NCBI GenBank assembly: GCA_903905065.1
Contig: CAIVEW010000092.1
Span: 1 to 64,000 of the forward strand
Reading direction: 5' to 3'
DNA from: an uncultured Bacteroidota bacterium
GTDB lineage: Bacteria; Bacteroidota; Bacteroidia; Chitinophagales; Chitinophagaceae
Length of the DNA: 64,000 bases
This document shows positions 26,299 to 33,886 of the stretch, one piece after another. The translations under genes and the position numbers were made by a program. Within the stretch, counting starts at the first letter, position 1, and each line of letters begins with the position of its first letter. The notes under the pieces were generated by a model, which saw nothing but the letters and a program-made list of their open reading frames with translations, was not told the DNA's origin and did no database searches.

Positions 26299-27084
26299 AT
26301 GAAAAAGATAAAATATTTGATAGCCGCGGCGCTGGTTGGGACTGCCGCTATCACAAGCTGCAACAAGGGCGACACACAATACGGCGCAGCAGCGAATGAC
26401 AATCTGGCGGTATCAAACGCTGACATAATCTTCCAGGTGCAGGTCAATCCGCAGCGGCCAGGTTATATGTTGCAATGGACGGCGGGATCGATGATAACCA
26501 GCGAAGTAATGTTTACGGGCACGTTTGTGAATGGAGATCCGGTTGAGCAAAAATCCTATTCTGGCAAGGCATTTAATACGATTGACCTGGTGACCCCGTC
26601 GGTTACCACTGTTGGAGGGGTGAATGTGCCATATCATGATTATTTACGTGGCTTTTTCACTGTTGCCCTCAATCCGATCAACTCGGTTACCTCCCTGGAA
26701 CTTAAAGGGCAGTACCTTCAGATTCAGCCGCCTAGTGGCGCCCTCGCCCCCTTTGTTCCGGTACCTGTTACGATAGCTATAACCACACCGGTCGCCCTTA
26801 ACAGCGTAATGCTGTCTAACTTACCTATCAATAAGAGCAGGTACGTAGCCACTATTACTATGGATGTTAACCAGCTTACCAACGGTATTGATGATGCGGC
26901 GCTTAGCGCAGCGGCCCGGACAGATGGCGGAATTCTTATTACAAACGAGTCCAATCCAAACCTGTATGGAATTGTGGTGAAGAACCTGGAGAATTATTTT
27001 ATGAATGTGCAGCTTTCGGCTCAAAACGTGAACGTACCAATAACCCCCGGGCCAGTGGTAGCCATTCACGCGGATATAAAATAA
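26299..27084 (+). CDS. Lipoprotein of unknown function
   Basis: 261 residues with a lipoprotein signal: MKKIKYLIAAALVGTAAITSC, the Cys at about residue 21 being the lipidation site. The mature part predicts beta strands (FQVQVNPQRPGYMLQWTAG, VTIAITTPVALNSVMLSNLP, RYVATITMDVN), like small SusE/DUF4382-type envelope lipoproteins, but no family can be named. It is a single gene with an apparent terminator behind it and no SusC/SusD pair nearby. Location is the outer or inner membrane, inferred from the lipobox. Confidence 0.78.
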   Translation: MKKIKYLIAAALVGTAAITSCNKGDTQYGAAANDNLAVSNADIIFQVQVNPQRPGYMLQWTAGSMITSEVMFTGTFVNGDPVEQKSYSGKAFNTIDLVTPSVTTVGGVNVPYHDYLRGFFTVALNPINSVTSLELKGQYLQIQPPSGALAPFVPVPVTIAITTPVALNSVMLSNLPINKSRYVATITMDVNQLTNGIDDAALSAAARTDGGILITNESNPNLYGIVVKNLENYFMNVQLSAQNVNVPITPGPVVAIHADIK

Positions 27085-27102
27085 AACCGCGATCACAGAC
27101 AA

Positions 27103-27136
27103 AAAGCAGCGTCGTTTAGGCGCTGCTTTCCTGTTT
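27103..27136. terminator. Hairpin terminator after lipoprotein gene
   Basis: AAAGCAGCG (27103-27111) pairs with CGCTGCTTT (27121-27129). The T-rich tail on the plus strand is short (TTTCCTGTTT), so termination may be partial. Confidence 0.6.
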
Positions 27137-27178
27137 CCGGAAATGTCCGGAATAATGAGCGAAGTCGAACTTGCTGCT

Positions 27179-27186
27179 TACCTTTG
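27179..27186 (+). promoter_or_regulatory. Bacteroidota -7 box TACCTTTG upstream of gltX
   Basis: TACCTTTG ends 8 nt before the gltX ATG at 27195; transcription would begin within a few bases of the start codon. Confidence 0.55.
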
Positions 27187-27194
27187 CTTTCCTT

Positions 27195-28745
27195 ATGAGC
27201 AAAAAAGTACGTGTAAGATTTGCCCCAAGCCCAACTGGGGGGTTGCACCTGGGCGGTGTGCGCACCGTTTTATATAATTATCTCTTTGCCCGTCAGCACG
27301 GCGGCGATTTCGTTCTTCGCATAGAAGATACCGACCAGGCGCGGTTTGTGGAAGGTGCAGAGCAGTACATCATGGACTGTCTGAAATGGTGTGGACTGGA
27401 GCCCGATGAAAGCCCGGAAAAGGGCGGCCCGTTTGCCCCGTACCGCCAGAGCGAACGTAAACACCTTTATTACGAGTATGCACAGAAGCTGATAGACTCA
27501 GGCCATGCCTACTATGCTTTTGATACTACCGAAGAAATAGAAAAAATGCGGAATACGTATGGTAATGACGACCATAAAGCACAGTATGATGAGACTACCC
27601 GCGGGTACATGCGTAATTCCATTTCCCTGCCGCCCGATGAGGTAGTAAAGCTATTAGAAAATGGTACGCCTTATGTCGTAAGGATAAAGATGCCTGTGAA
27701 CCAAACTATAAGGCTCACAGACATGATCAGGGGTGAGGTAACATTTGACAGCTCTTTGGTTGACGATAAGGTGCTGCTGAAGGCGGATGGAATGCCGACC
27801 TACCACCTGGCAGTAGTGGTGGACGACTACCTGATGCAGATAACACACGCCTTCAGAGGCGAAGAGTGGTTACCGAGCGCACCGGTGCATGTGTTGCTTT
27901 GGGAATACCTTGGCTGGAAAGAGCATATGCCACTATGGGCTCACTTACCATTAATATTAAAACCTGATGGTAATGGCAAGCTGAGCAAAAGGGATGGAGA
28001 CCGCCTCGGATTTCCAGTTTTTGCGATGAACTGGACCGACCCCAAAACAGGCGAGATCACAAAGGGCTTCCGCGAAATGGGTTTTATGCCGCAGGCTTTC
28101 GTAAATATGCTGGCATTGCTGGGCTGGAATCCTGGTGTAGAAAAGGAAATTTTTACCCTAGATGAGCTAATAATGGCGTTTTCGATCGAGCGTGTGCATA
28201 AAGGCGGCGCAAAATTTGACTTTGAGAAAGCCAAATGGTTCAATAACCAATATATACATCATGCAGATAATGAAACACTGGCGAAGCTGGCGATGCCGTA
28301 TATAGAGGATGGCTTAAAGAATACAGGTATTAACTCACGGGCTTACGACTCACGACTAATGACTTACGACTATCTTCAAAGGGTTGTAGGCTTAGTAAAA
28401 GACCGTTGCACGCTTTTGCCGGATTTTTGGGCGCAAGCTCACTTTTTCTTTGTAACGCCGGAAACTATTGACGTGGCGGCTATAAAGGATAAATGGAACG
28501 ACCAGAAACAGCAGTTTTTCAGCAATTGGGCAGCAGCTCTTGAAGCACTACCCGAATGGAATGAGCAGGCCATAGAAGCAAGTTGTAATGAACATGCACT
28601 GCAGGCAGGCCTTAAAAAGGGAGATGTGATGCTGCCGCTGCGAATAATGCTGGTTGGTGGTAAGTATGGACCTGGTGTATTTATTATTGCAGATATGATT
28701 GGCAAAGAAGAAACTATAAAACGCATAAAAGCGGTACATTTATAA
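27195..28745 (+). CDS. gltX: Glutamate--tRNA ligase
   Basis: 516 residues from ATG 27195, chosen for the standard start (KKVRVRFAPSPTGGLHLGG) and the -7 box just upstream. GltX charges tRNA-Glu. The class I HIGH motif appears as HLGG near residue 18, the KMSKS loop as KLSKRD, and the insertion WLPSAPVHVLLWEYLGW is typical. Odd feature: residues 380-392 (NSRAYDSRLMTYD) are encoded by a copy of the TTACGACTCACGACT dispersed repeat, inserted in frame in the anticodon-binding half. The frame continues to a normal C-terminus, so the enzyme is presumably active. A cupin gene follows 24 bp downstream. Confidence 0.96.
   Translation: MSKKVRVRFAPSPTGGLHLGGVRTVLYNYLFARQHGGDFVLRIEDTDQARFVEGAEQYIMDCLKWCGLEPDESPEKGGPFAPYRQSERKHLYYEYAQKLIDSGHAYYAFDTTEEIEKMRNTYGNDDHKAQYDETTRGYMRNSISLPPDEVVKLLENGTPYVVRIKMPVNQTIRLTDMIRGEVTFDSSLVDDKVLLKADGMPTYHLAVVVDDYLMQITHAFRGEEWLPSAPVHVLLWEYLGWKEHMPLWAHLPLILKPDGNGKLSKRDGDRLGFPVFAMNWTDPKTGEITKGFREMGFMPQAFVNMLALLGWNPGVEKEIFTLDELIMAFSIERVHKGGAKFDFEKAKWFNNQYIHHADNETLAKLAMPYIEDGLKNTGINSRAYDSRLMTYDYLQRVVGLVKDRCTLLPDFWAQAHFFFVTPETIDVAAIKDKWNDQKQQFFSNWAAALEALPEWNEQAIEASCNEHALQAGLKKGDVMLPLRIMLVGGKYGPGVFIIADMIGKEETIKRIKAVHL
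28332..28372. repeat. TTACGACTCACGACT repeat copy inside gltX
   Basis: GCTTACGACTCACGACTAAT followed by GACTTACGACTA, almost identical to the intergenic copy at 17610-17643. It keeps the gltX frame and has no stop in that frame. Confidence 0.85.
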
Positions 28746-28769
28746 TTACCGCCAGAGGCGTGAGGAGAA

Positions 28770-29366
28770 ATGAATACGGAAGCTTATATAAACAGCGGAA
28801 TATTGCACGAGTACTGCATCGATACCCTCTCTGCCAGTGAGCGGGCTGAAGTGGAGCAGGTATGTGCACAATATCCTGAAATAAGAAATGAGCTGAGGCA
28901 AATGCAACGTGCGTTGGAAAAATTTGCAGAGAGTGTAGGTAAAAAGCCGGCGAAAGAAGTGGAGCAAACTATCTGGGGCACCCTGGAAAACATTAATAAA
29001 GAAAAGACCGGCGATCTCAACGACCTGCCGTTGATCAATAAATATTCAGATCACAATAACTGGAAGCGAATGATAAGACCTCTCATCCCTTCCCCAATAC
29101 CTGATGAGCGCGTAATGCTGCCGCTCCGCAACGCGAACGGCATAATGCAGATGCTCGTGATCAGCAAAACAGATGTAGAAGACGAAGTGCATGAACATGA
29201 GCGCGAGAGTTTCCTGGTGCTGGAGGGTGAGTGCGAATGCCATATAGGCGATGAGACCTGGCGCCTGGGGCCGGGCGGTTTCCTGGAAATACCCCTGCAC
29301 AAAAACCACAATGTAAGAGTCTTGTCTCCCTATGTGCTGGCCGTGCTGCAGCACGTAGATATTTAG
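28770..29366 (+). CDS. Cupin protein with anti-sigma-like N-terminus (ChrR-type layout)
   Basis: 198 residues. The N-terminus (MNTEAYINSGILHEYCIDTL, followed by SASERAEVEQVCAQYPEIRNEL) resembles the helical start of Bacteroidota anti-sigma factors, without a zinc-binding HxxxCxxC. Residues about 110-195 form a cupin: VHEHERESFLVLEGECECHIG with likely metal ligands, then GPGGFLEIPLHKNHNVRVLS. A helical anti-sigma region joined to a cupin is the ChrR architecture, where the cupin senses a signal. No ECF sigma gene is adjacent, so this role is only suggested. An AGGAGA site precedes the ATG. Confidence 0.8.
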   Translation: MNTEAYINSGILHEYCIDTLSASERAEVEQVCAQYPEIRNELRQMQRALEKFAESVGKKPAKEVEQTIWGTLENINKEKTGDLNDLPLINKYSDHNNWKRMIRPLIPSPIPDERVMLPLRNANGIMQMLVISKTDVEDEVHEHERESFLVLEGECECHIGDETWRLGPGGFLEIPLHKNHNVRVLSPYVLAVLQHVDI

Positions 29367-29445
29367 CAGGCCTATACTTTGAATTACAGTACCTGTGGCA
29401 CGATTGTATATTACTCTTTATCATTATCTTCATAAAAAGGTGGCT

Positions 29446-30171
29446 ATGAAAAAACTCATTGTATTTGTCATTTGCGTATTGGTGTGTGCAACAGGGTTTA
29501 CGCAGGAAAAAAACAACCGATCAAAACCAGTAGGCGGCACTTTACCAAATCTGCAGAATTGCTTGCATACCGCTCAGCAAAACCTACGGTTGTTTACCGA
29601 AGGCCAGCCGAATGATGTGAACTCCATAGTGAAGGAAATAGAACTTTATATAGACTCCATGCCGAAAAACAAGACAACAGCAGACTTACTGTTGTCTAAA
29701 AACTTTGCACCGCTGCGGCATTTCTTCCTTACCACCACCAATAAGACGAGTGTAGCTGCGGAGTTTCTATACACAGTCGCGCCATATAACTTCTGCATGT
29801 ATAATGACACAGCCATGGCGTTATACATTTGGGCGGTAAAGGACGGAGATCCTTATAACCTAAGCAAAATGACTGATAAGCGTATAGTGAAACTGGCCCT
29901 TACTAACTGCCTCCTCCCGTCATTGGCTGCCTTGGATGAATTTAAAGACGGTGAACTGAAATATGTAGCGCTCAGCGTTTATTATGGCTGTAAGGACAGT
30001 CGGGAAGGGGCGCCGAAAGTAGCAGCAGTGCCTTATTGCCTTACGCTTGTAGCCCGGCTTTCTGATATACAGCAATATGCGGCGGGGTTGATCACTGATA
30101 AGGGTCTACTGGCTAATGCCGAGGTGTACCTGGCTGATGAGACCGATATGAGGCGGCTGAACGTGGAATAG
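29446..30171 (+). CDS. Exported hypothetical protein
   Basis: 241 residues from Met at 29446, which opens a signal peptide (MKKLIVFVICVLVCATGFTQ); the frame upstream is short and lacks other starts of this type. The mature part is helical, with FAPLRHFFLTTTNKTSVAAEFLYTVAPYNFCMYND and several Cys. No domain recognised. It converges with the exported protein at 30177, with 5 bp between the stops. Periplasmic location is inferred. Confidence 0.7.
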   Translation: MKKLIVFVICVLVCATGFTQEKNNRSKPVGGTLPNLQNCLHTAQQNLRLFTEGQPNDVNSIVKEIELYIDSMPKNKTTADLLLSKNFAPLRHFFLTTTNKTSVAAEFLYTVAPYNFCMYNDTAMALYIWAVKDGDPYNLSKMTDKRIVKLALTNCLLPSLAALDEFKDGELKYVALSVYYGCKDSREGAPKVAAVPYCLTLVARLSDIQQYAAGLITDKGLLANAEVYLADETDMRRLNVE

Positions 30172-30176
30172 AATGT

Positions 30177-30551
30177 CTATTCGCAACTCCCGTGTACGAA
30201 ATGCAGGGCTGATGTTTCCGGTGCGGAGGAACGGATCACGAAATGAGGGTCGGTACCTTCGGTCTTGTAAAAGCTGAACTTTTGCTTTGGGCGGTCATTA
30301 TATATAAGCCATAGATTACCGCCATCTAATAAATATTTACCCTGTATCGTCTCTTCTTTGCCATTTGAATCGAGATCGTGCAGGAGGAAATTGGAGTATT
30401 CCGAGAATTTAATGTTTACGTCGGAATTGTGCGGCACAAACCAGCAGCCGCCGAATAATACCTTCTCATCGTAGCTTGCTGCTTTCTCCTTTTGTGCAAA
30501 GCAAACATTTACACAAAGCAACGATACAAGAGTAAAAATTCTGTAAAGCAT
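30177..30551 (-). CDS. Small exported hypothetical protein, lipocalin-like pattern
   Basis: 124 residues with signal peptide MLYRIFTLVSLLCVNVCFAQ. The mature part has FGGCWFVPHNSDVNIKFSEY, then TIQGKYLLDGGNLWLIYND and FSFYKTEGTDPHFVIRSS, an order of strands that resembles lipocalin-like domains which start from a G-x-W motif. The match is only a pattern; no family is claimed. It lies 32 bp downstream of the glucosaminidase gene on the same strand and may share its transcript. Confidence 0.68.
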   Translation of the reverse strand: MLYRIFTLVSLLCVNVCFAQKEKAASYDEKVLFGGCWFVPHNSDVNIKFSEYSNFLLHDLDSNGKEETIQGKYLLDGGNLWLIYNDRPKQKFSFYKTEGTDPHFVIRSSAPETSALHFVHGSCE

Positions 30552-30583
30552 ACGGGCTATTAGTTTATTCAGGCTGCTTTGAC

Positions 30584-31090
30584 TCAGTTAGAGGCAAACG
30601 AAGCAAAACTAAAAACGGGCTGAGACTTAAAGGAGTAAAGCACACTGAAAACTCTTTGTTCCCACTGGCCAGGCTGCTCAGAATAGCCGCAATGGCTAAT
30701 GGCTTTCACCCAGGCGGTGCAGTCTGTGTTGCCCTTCAGCTTCTTATAGAAACGTTTGCGAGAGATGAGCCTGCAAAAATCCACATATGATGCCAACTCG
30801 TTGCTGTATTGCTTGTAGCGACTTTTGCGTCCCTTCCTGTTAACGAAGCTATTTCTGCCTACAATACCGAAGTGATTATTCAGCACTCTGGCTGTTGGGC
30901 CAGCTCCACCAGATGACTCTACCGCCGCGATAGAAAGGATGACCGGTGCGGGGATACCGTAGCTTTGTGCAAGCACCGCCGCAATGAGTTTGTGATTGAA
31001 TATATACGACTTGTTTTGCGCGCTTGCACAAAACACCGATGCGGAAAACAGCATCACTAAAATCGTTGTATATATTCTATTCATTGGCAA
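30584..31090 (-). CDS. Exported glucosaminidase-domain protein (GH73-like)
   Basis: 168 residues with a signal peptide (MNRIYTTILVMLFSASVFCASAQ; Met3 is an alternative start). The domain follows the FlgJ/GH73 pattern: YGIPAPVILSIAAVESSGGAGPTARVLNNHFGI with the catalytic-type Glu, then YKQYSNELASYVDFCRLI and WVKAISHCGYSEQPGQWEQRV. It would hydrolyse the N-acetylglucosaminyl bond of peptidoglycan in the periplasm. There is no LysM or SPOR domain for wall binding. A minus-strand TATATTTG box lies 21 nt before the start. Confidence 0.86.
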   Translation of the reverse strand: MPMNRIYTTILVMLFSASVFCASAQNKSYIFNHKLIAAVLAQSYGIPAPVILSIAAVESSGGAGPTARVLNNHFGIVGRNSFVNRKGRKSRYKQYSNELASYVDFCRLISRKRFYKKLKGNTDCTAWVKAISHCGYSEQPGQWEQRVFSVLYSFKSQPVFSFASFASN

Positions 31091-31111
31091 TATCTCACCC
31101 TAAGTGGGTCA

Positions 31112-31119
31112 CAAATATA
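31112..31119 (-). promoter_or_regulatory. Bacteroidota -7 box TATATTTG upstream of glucosaminidase gene
   Basis: Minus-strand TATATTTG fits TAnnTTTG, 21 nt before the ATG at 31090. No -33 TTTG is found at 19 nt. Confidence 0.45.
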
Positions 31120-31259
31120 CCCCCTATGTGCAAAAGATGTTGATAAAAGTTGTTAAAATTTACAAAGAATGAAAAACAATATCTATATTTAGATGATTAT
31201 GAGTTTATTGTATTTTATTCGGCGGAAACACAACAAGAGAACGATTATATCAGCAGGTA

Positions 31260-31973
31260 TTATTCGGGCGTTTTATCGATCAGGTCGCTGGCTTCTTTGT
31301 TTACATTCCGGCCTTTGCCGAACAGGTAGCCCGCAGAAATACCCCACATCCTGTTCTTATCTACCTCAGTGCCGGGCCCGATATCGCTGATACCAATAGT
31401 GTAGTAGAGCCGGAAAAATAATCCGGTGGGCAATTCATAACCAGCGGTCAGGTTCAGCCCGATGTCAAAACCCTTTATCGTTTTACCGGTAACAATTTTT
31501 ATGTCATCATCGGTAATCGTCTTTCTACCACTGGAATCGAAATTGTCGTGGAGCTTGTTTTTACCTCCTATTATATAAGAAGGTGCAGCTCCGATGCCAC
31601 CGATAAAACGGCCCCGCCCCTGGTGGCCGGATTTAAAGATGAGGTTTACCGGCAGCTCGGCATAATAGATATGCAAGGTCTGGTTTACCGATTCATTAAA
31701 GCTGTCATTTGTGTAGTAAGAGAAAGCCCTTACAGCTCCTTTGCTGGAAACAGACAATCCTGCCTGGAAGTAAAGATGCTTATTAAGTGGGAAATCCACG
31801 AGGCCGCCGACTTTTCCGCTGGCCATGGTCGCCACATTGGCTGAAGTGAAACCAAGCGGCGGTGCAAAGTGCATAGTGCTCATACCCACACCGACTTCCG
31901 GGCCGAAACCTACCTGGGCGTTAACCGGGTTATAGGCAAATAACAATAGGAGGATCGAAAAAATAAGCCGCAT
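31260..31973 (-). CDS. Outer-membrane beta-barrel protein (PorT/OMP_b-brl_2-like)
   Basis: 237 residues from Met at 31973, where a signal peptide starts (MRLIFSILLLLFAYNPVNAQ); the longer frame upstream overlaps the next gene and is strongly basic, so it is rejected. Alternating strands such as GFGPEVGVGMSTMHF, YFQAGLSVSSKGAVRAFSYY, ELPVNLIFKSG, FRLYYTIGISDI and MWGISAGYLFG fit an 8-12-strand barrel. Proteins of this type sit in the outer membrane and often have no known substrate. A similar barrel gene precedes it on the same strand. Confidence 0.82.
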   Translation of the reverse strand: MRLIFSILLLLFAYNPVNAQVGFGPEVGVGMSTMHFAPPLGFTSANVATMASGKVGGLVDFPLNKHLYFQAGLSVSSKGAVRAFSYYTNDSFNESVNQTLHIYYAELPVNLIFKSGHQGRGRFIGGIGAAPSYIIGGKNKLHDNFDSSGRKTITDDDIKIVTGKTIKGFDIGLNLTAGYELPTGLFFRLYYTIGISDIGPGTEVDKNRMWGISAGYLFGKGRNVNKEASDLIDKTPE

Positions 31974-32026
31974 CTCCGGCAAAGATAGGCAGAACAACAA
32001 TGTATAAGCACCACAGCAGCGGGAAG

Positions 32027-32794
32027 CTATTTCTTCTTGTCCTTCTCTTTTGCCCGCTCTTTTTCTTTGTCTTTCTTCTTCTGCTCTTTCCGCTCCTTTT
32101 TCCACTCTTTTTTATCGATTACTTTTCCGTTCTTATCGTGGTATACCTTTTGCTTAACTACGGTGAAAGCATAACCCATCGTTATCCGGATATCCTGGTT
32201 ATAGGTTGCATTCTTGGTATCGATCGTGGGATTTTTCTTGTCGCCCATTGGGGTCATGTTATTAAAACCCTGCAGGTAACTGCCCCGCACATACAGTCCA
32301 CCCACGATCTGTATCATCACCCAGCCCTGGGCGCCGTAGTCCCAGTGGTTAATGTCATCAAGGGCCCCATTGCCTATGCGCATATCGCGGGAGCTGGGCA
32401 GTGTGCCGGTGAGTTTGAAGATGCCATCCTGATTGTAATCCATGTATGGGCCGGCACCGATGAAAAAATGGCTTCGTTCCGGCCCGATCTGGTACTCGAG
32501 GCTTAGTGGTATCTCGAACGTATTGATACCCTCGTAAAGATGCTGTCCCCGGTATGGACATGTGTAGCCGTTGCGCACAAAGAAAACACCGGGCAGCAAT
32601 GAAAAATGCTTGCTGAGCGCAAAATTCAGATTGCCCCCTACGGTATAGGAATTTTGGCCGGTACGCGTATGGCCGTCGGTAGTGCCTGTATATTTGCAGA
32701 TATTGTAGCCGCCCTCAGGGGCGAACATTACCTGCGCCGAAGCAGCGCCCGCGGTGAAAAAAACGGCCGCAAAAAGTAAATAAATTAGTTTCAT
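32027..32794 (-). CDS. Outer-membrane beta-barrel protein with lysine-rich tail
   Basis: 255 residues from Met at 32794, opening a signal peptide (MKLIYLLFAAVFFTAGAASAQ). Strands such as FAPEGGYNICKYTG, FSLLPGVFFVRNG, FEIPLSLEYQIG, HFFIGAGPYMDY, GLYVRGSYLQGF and DIRITMGYAF suggest a PorT-like barrel. After the last strand comes a 40-residue tail made almost only of K, E, D, R and Q, from about 220 to the end. Such a tail should be periplasmic and could bind nucleic acid, LPS or peptidoglycan, or form a charged coil. A TATATTTG box lies about 30 nt upstream. Confidence 0.82.
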   Translation of the reverse strand: MKLIYLLFAAVFFTAGAASAQVMFAPEGGYNICKYTGTTDGHTRTGQNSYTVGGNLNFALSKHFSLLPGVFFVRNGYTCPYRGQHLYEGINTFEIPLSLEYQIGPERSHFFIGAGPYMDYNQDGIFKLTGTLPSSRDMRIGNGALDDINHWDYGAQGWVMIQIVGGLYVRGSYLQGFNNMTPMGDKKNPTIDTKNATYNQDIRITMGYAFTVVKQKVYHDKNGKVIDKKEWKKERKEQKKKDKEKERAKEKDKKK

Positions 32795-32824
32795 AACTGT
32801 AATACCGGCGTCTGAAATGGTACC

Positions 32825-32832
32825 CAAATATA
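32825..32832 (-). promoter_or_regulatory. Bacteroidota -7 box TATATTTG upstream of barrel gene
   Basis: Minus-strand TATATTTG, about 30 nt before the ATG at 32794 and just past the stop of the aminotransferase gene. Confidence 0.45.
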
Positions 32833-32841
32833 ATGCATATT

Positions 32842-33660
32842 TTATGCCTGCCTATGCAGTAAATTATAAATCTCTGTTGCCTGCACATTGCTGTATTGGC
32901 TGGCACCTATATTACTTACCCAGCGCAGTTGCTTTATAGCGTTCGTGAGAAATATCTCGTCCGCACTTAACAGCGCATCAAGCGAAAGACTTTCTTCCCG
33001 CACGGTTATCTTTTCCAGCAGGTATCGCCGCATGGTACCGGCTATGCAGCCATCTGCCAGCGGCGGTGTATAAACTGTTTTATCTTTCACCCAGAAAATA
33101 TTGGCGATAGTGCTTTCTATGATGTTGCCCGCGGTGTTACAGATCAGCGCATCGTTCCATTTGCTTTCCTTTGCCTGCCGGGCTGCAATAGCATAGATAA
33201 GCGCATTACAGGACTTCAGATTGCTAAGGGAATCCACGCTTTTTTCCACGCCCGTGGCAATGCCTGCAACCAGGCCGTTTTCGTTCATTCGCAGTATGGT
33301 TTCATCGAGCGGGAAACATTCTATTACGAAGCCCGGTTTGTTGTCCATACCGAAAAGGCCACCACCACCGGCAAACAGTTGCAGCCGCACCCGGCAAAGT
33401 TTTTCGAGCTTGTTTTTCTTCACAGTTTTCAGCACTTCGCTGTCCAGGTATCCGGGTGTCATTAAAACAGGCAGGTCGAAATACAATTGTTTTGCGCCGA
33501 CGAACAGCCGTTCCCAGTGATATTGCCCCAGCCGGATAGCGCCATCCTGCACGAGCATGGTTTCGAACAGCCCGTAACCATAGCGAAACGCTCCATTGTC
33601 TATGGGCATTACCGCGTTGCTGGCTTCTGTTATTTTTCCGTTGAGGTTGATGAAGTTCAA
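32842..33660 (-). CDS. Class IV aminotransferase (aminodeoxychorismate lyase / branched-chain type)
   Basis: 272 residues if translation starts at TTG 33660 (NFINLNGKITEASNAVMPID), which gives the family's standard N-terminus. The frame also continues to an ATG at 33765, adding a 35-residue hydrophobic stretch. PLP-fold IV motifs: NGAFRYGYGLFETMLV, the PLP-Lys in the LSNLKSCNALIYAIAARQAKE segment, the Glu in AGNIIESTIANIFWV, and DGCIAGTMRRYLLE. Members include PabC (folate), IlvE and D-amino-acid transaminase. PabC is most likely from size and sequence flavour, but no pab genes are adjacent. Confidence 0.88.
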   Translation of the reverse strand: MNFINLNGKITEASNAVMPIDNGAFRYGYGLFETMLVQDGAIRLGQYHWERLFVGAKQLYFDLPVLMTPGYLDSEVLKTVKKNKLEKLCRVRLQLFAGGGGLFGMDNKPGFVIECFPLDETILRMNENGLVAGIATGVEKSVDSLSNLKSCNALIYAIAARQAKESKWNDALICNTAGNIIESTIANIFWVKDKTVYTPPLADGCIAGTMRRYLLEKITVREESLSLDALLSADEIFLTNAIKQLRWVSNIGASQYSNVQATEIYNLLHRQA

Positions 33661-33792
33661 GATGGTGCTAAGATAAAATAGTTTGAAGTAAACGAACAAG
33701 AGTACCACAACGGCAGTAGCGCCGTAAAAACTCACCCCAGCACATTTTAATAAATATTTAATCAAAACGTCCGAAAACAGGCAAATTAAATG

Positions 33793-33822
33793 TTTGCTGG
33801 TACCGAAATAAGGTTAATTTTG
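33793..33822 (+). promoter_or_regulatory. Promoter for mgtE: TTTG-N18-TAATTTTG
   Basis: TTTG at 33793-33796 and TAATTTTG at 33815-33822 are separated by 18 nt, close to the Bacteroidota consensus TTTG-N19-TAnnTTTG. It lies 65 nt before the mgtE start. Confidence 0.65.
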
Positions 33823-33886
33823 CGTGCCCTTCAGGGGTCTTGCTTTTCGAGAAAGTACAATCCAATTCTAAATCTATTAAATATGG

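Noticed and set aside
31974-32105. N-terminal extension of the barrel protein ending at 31260
   Set aside because: It is the out-of-frame image of the charged tail of the neighbouring barrel gene and lies before a good signal peptide.
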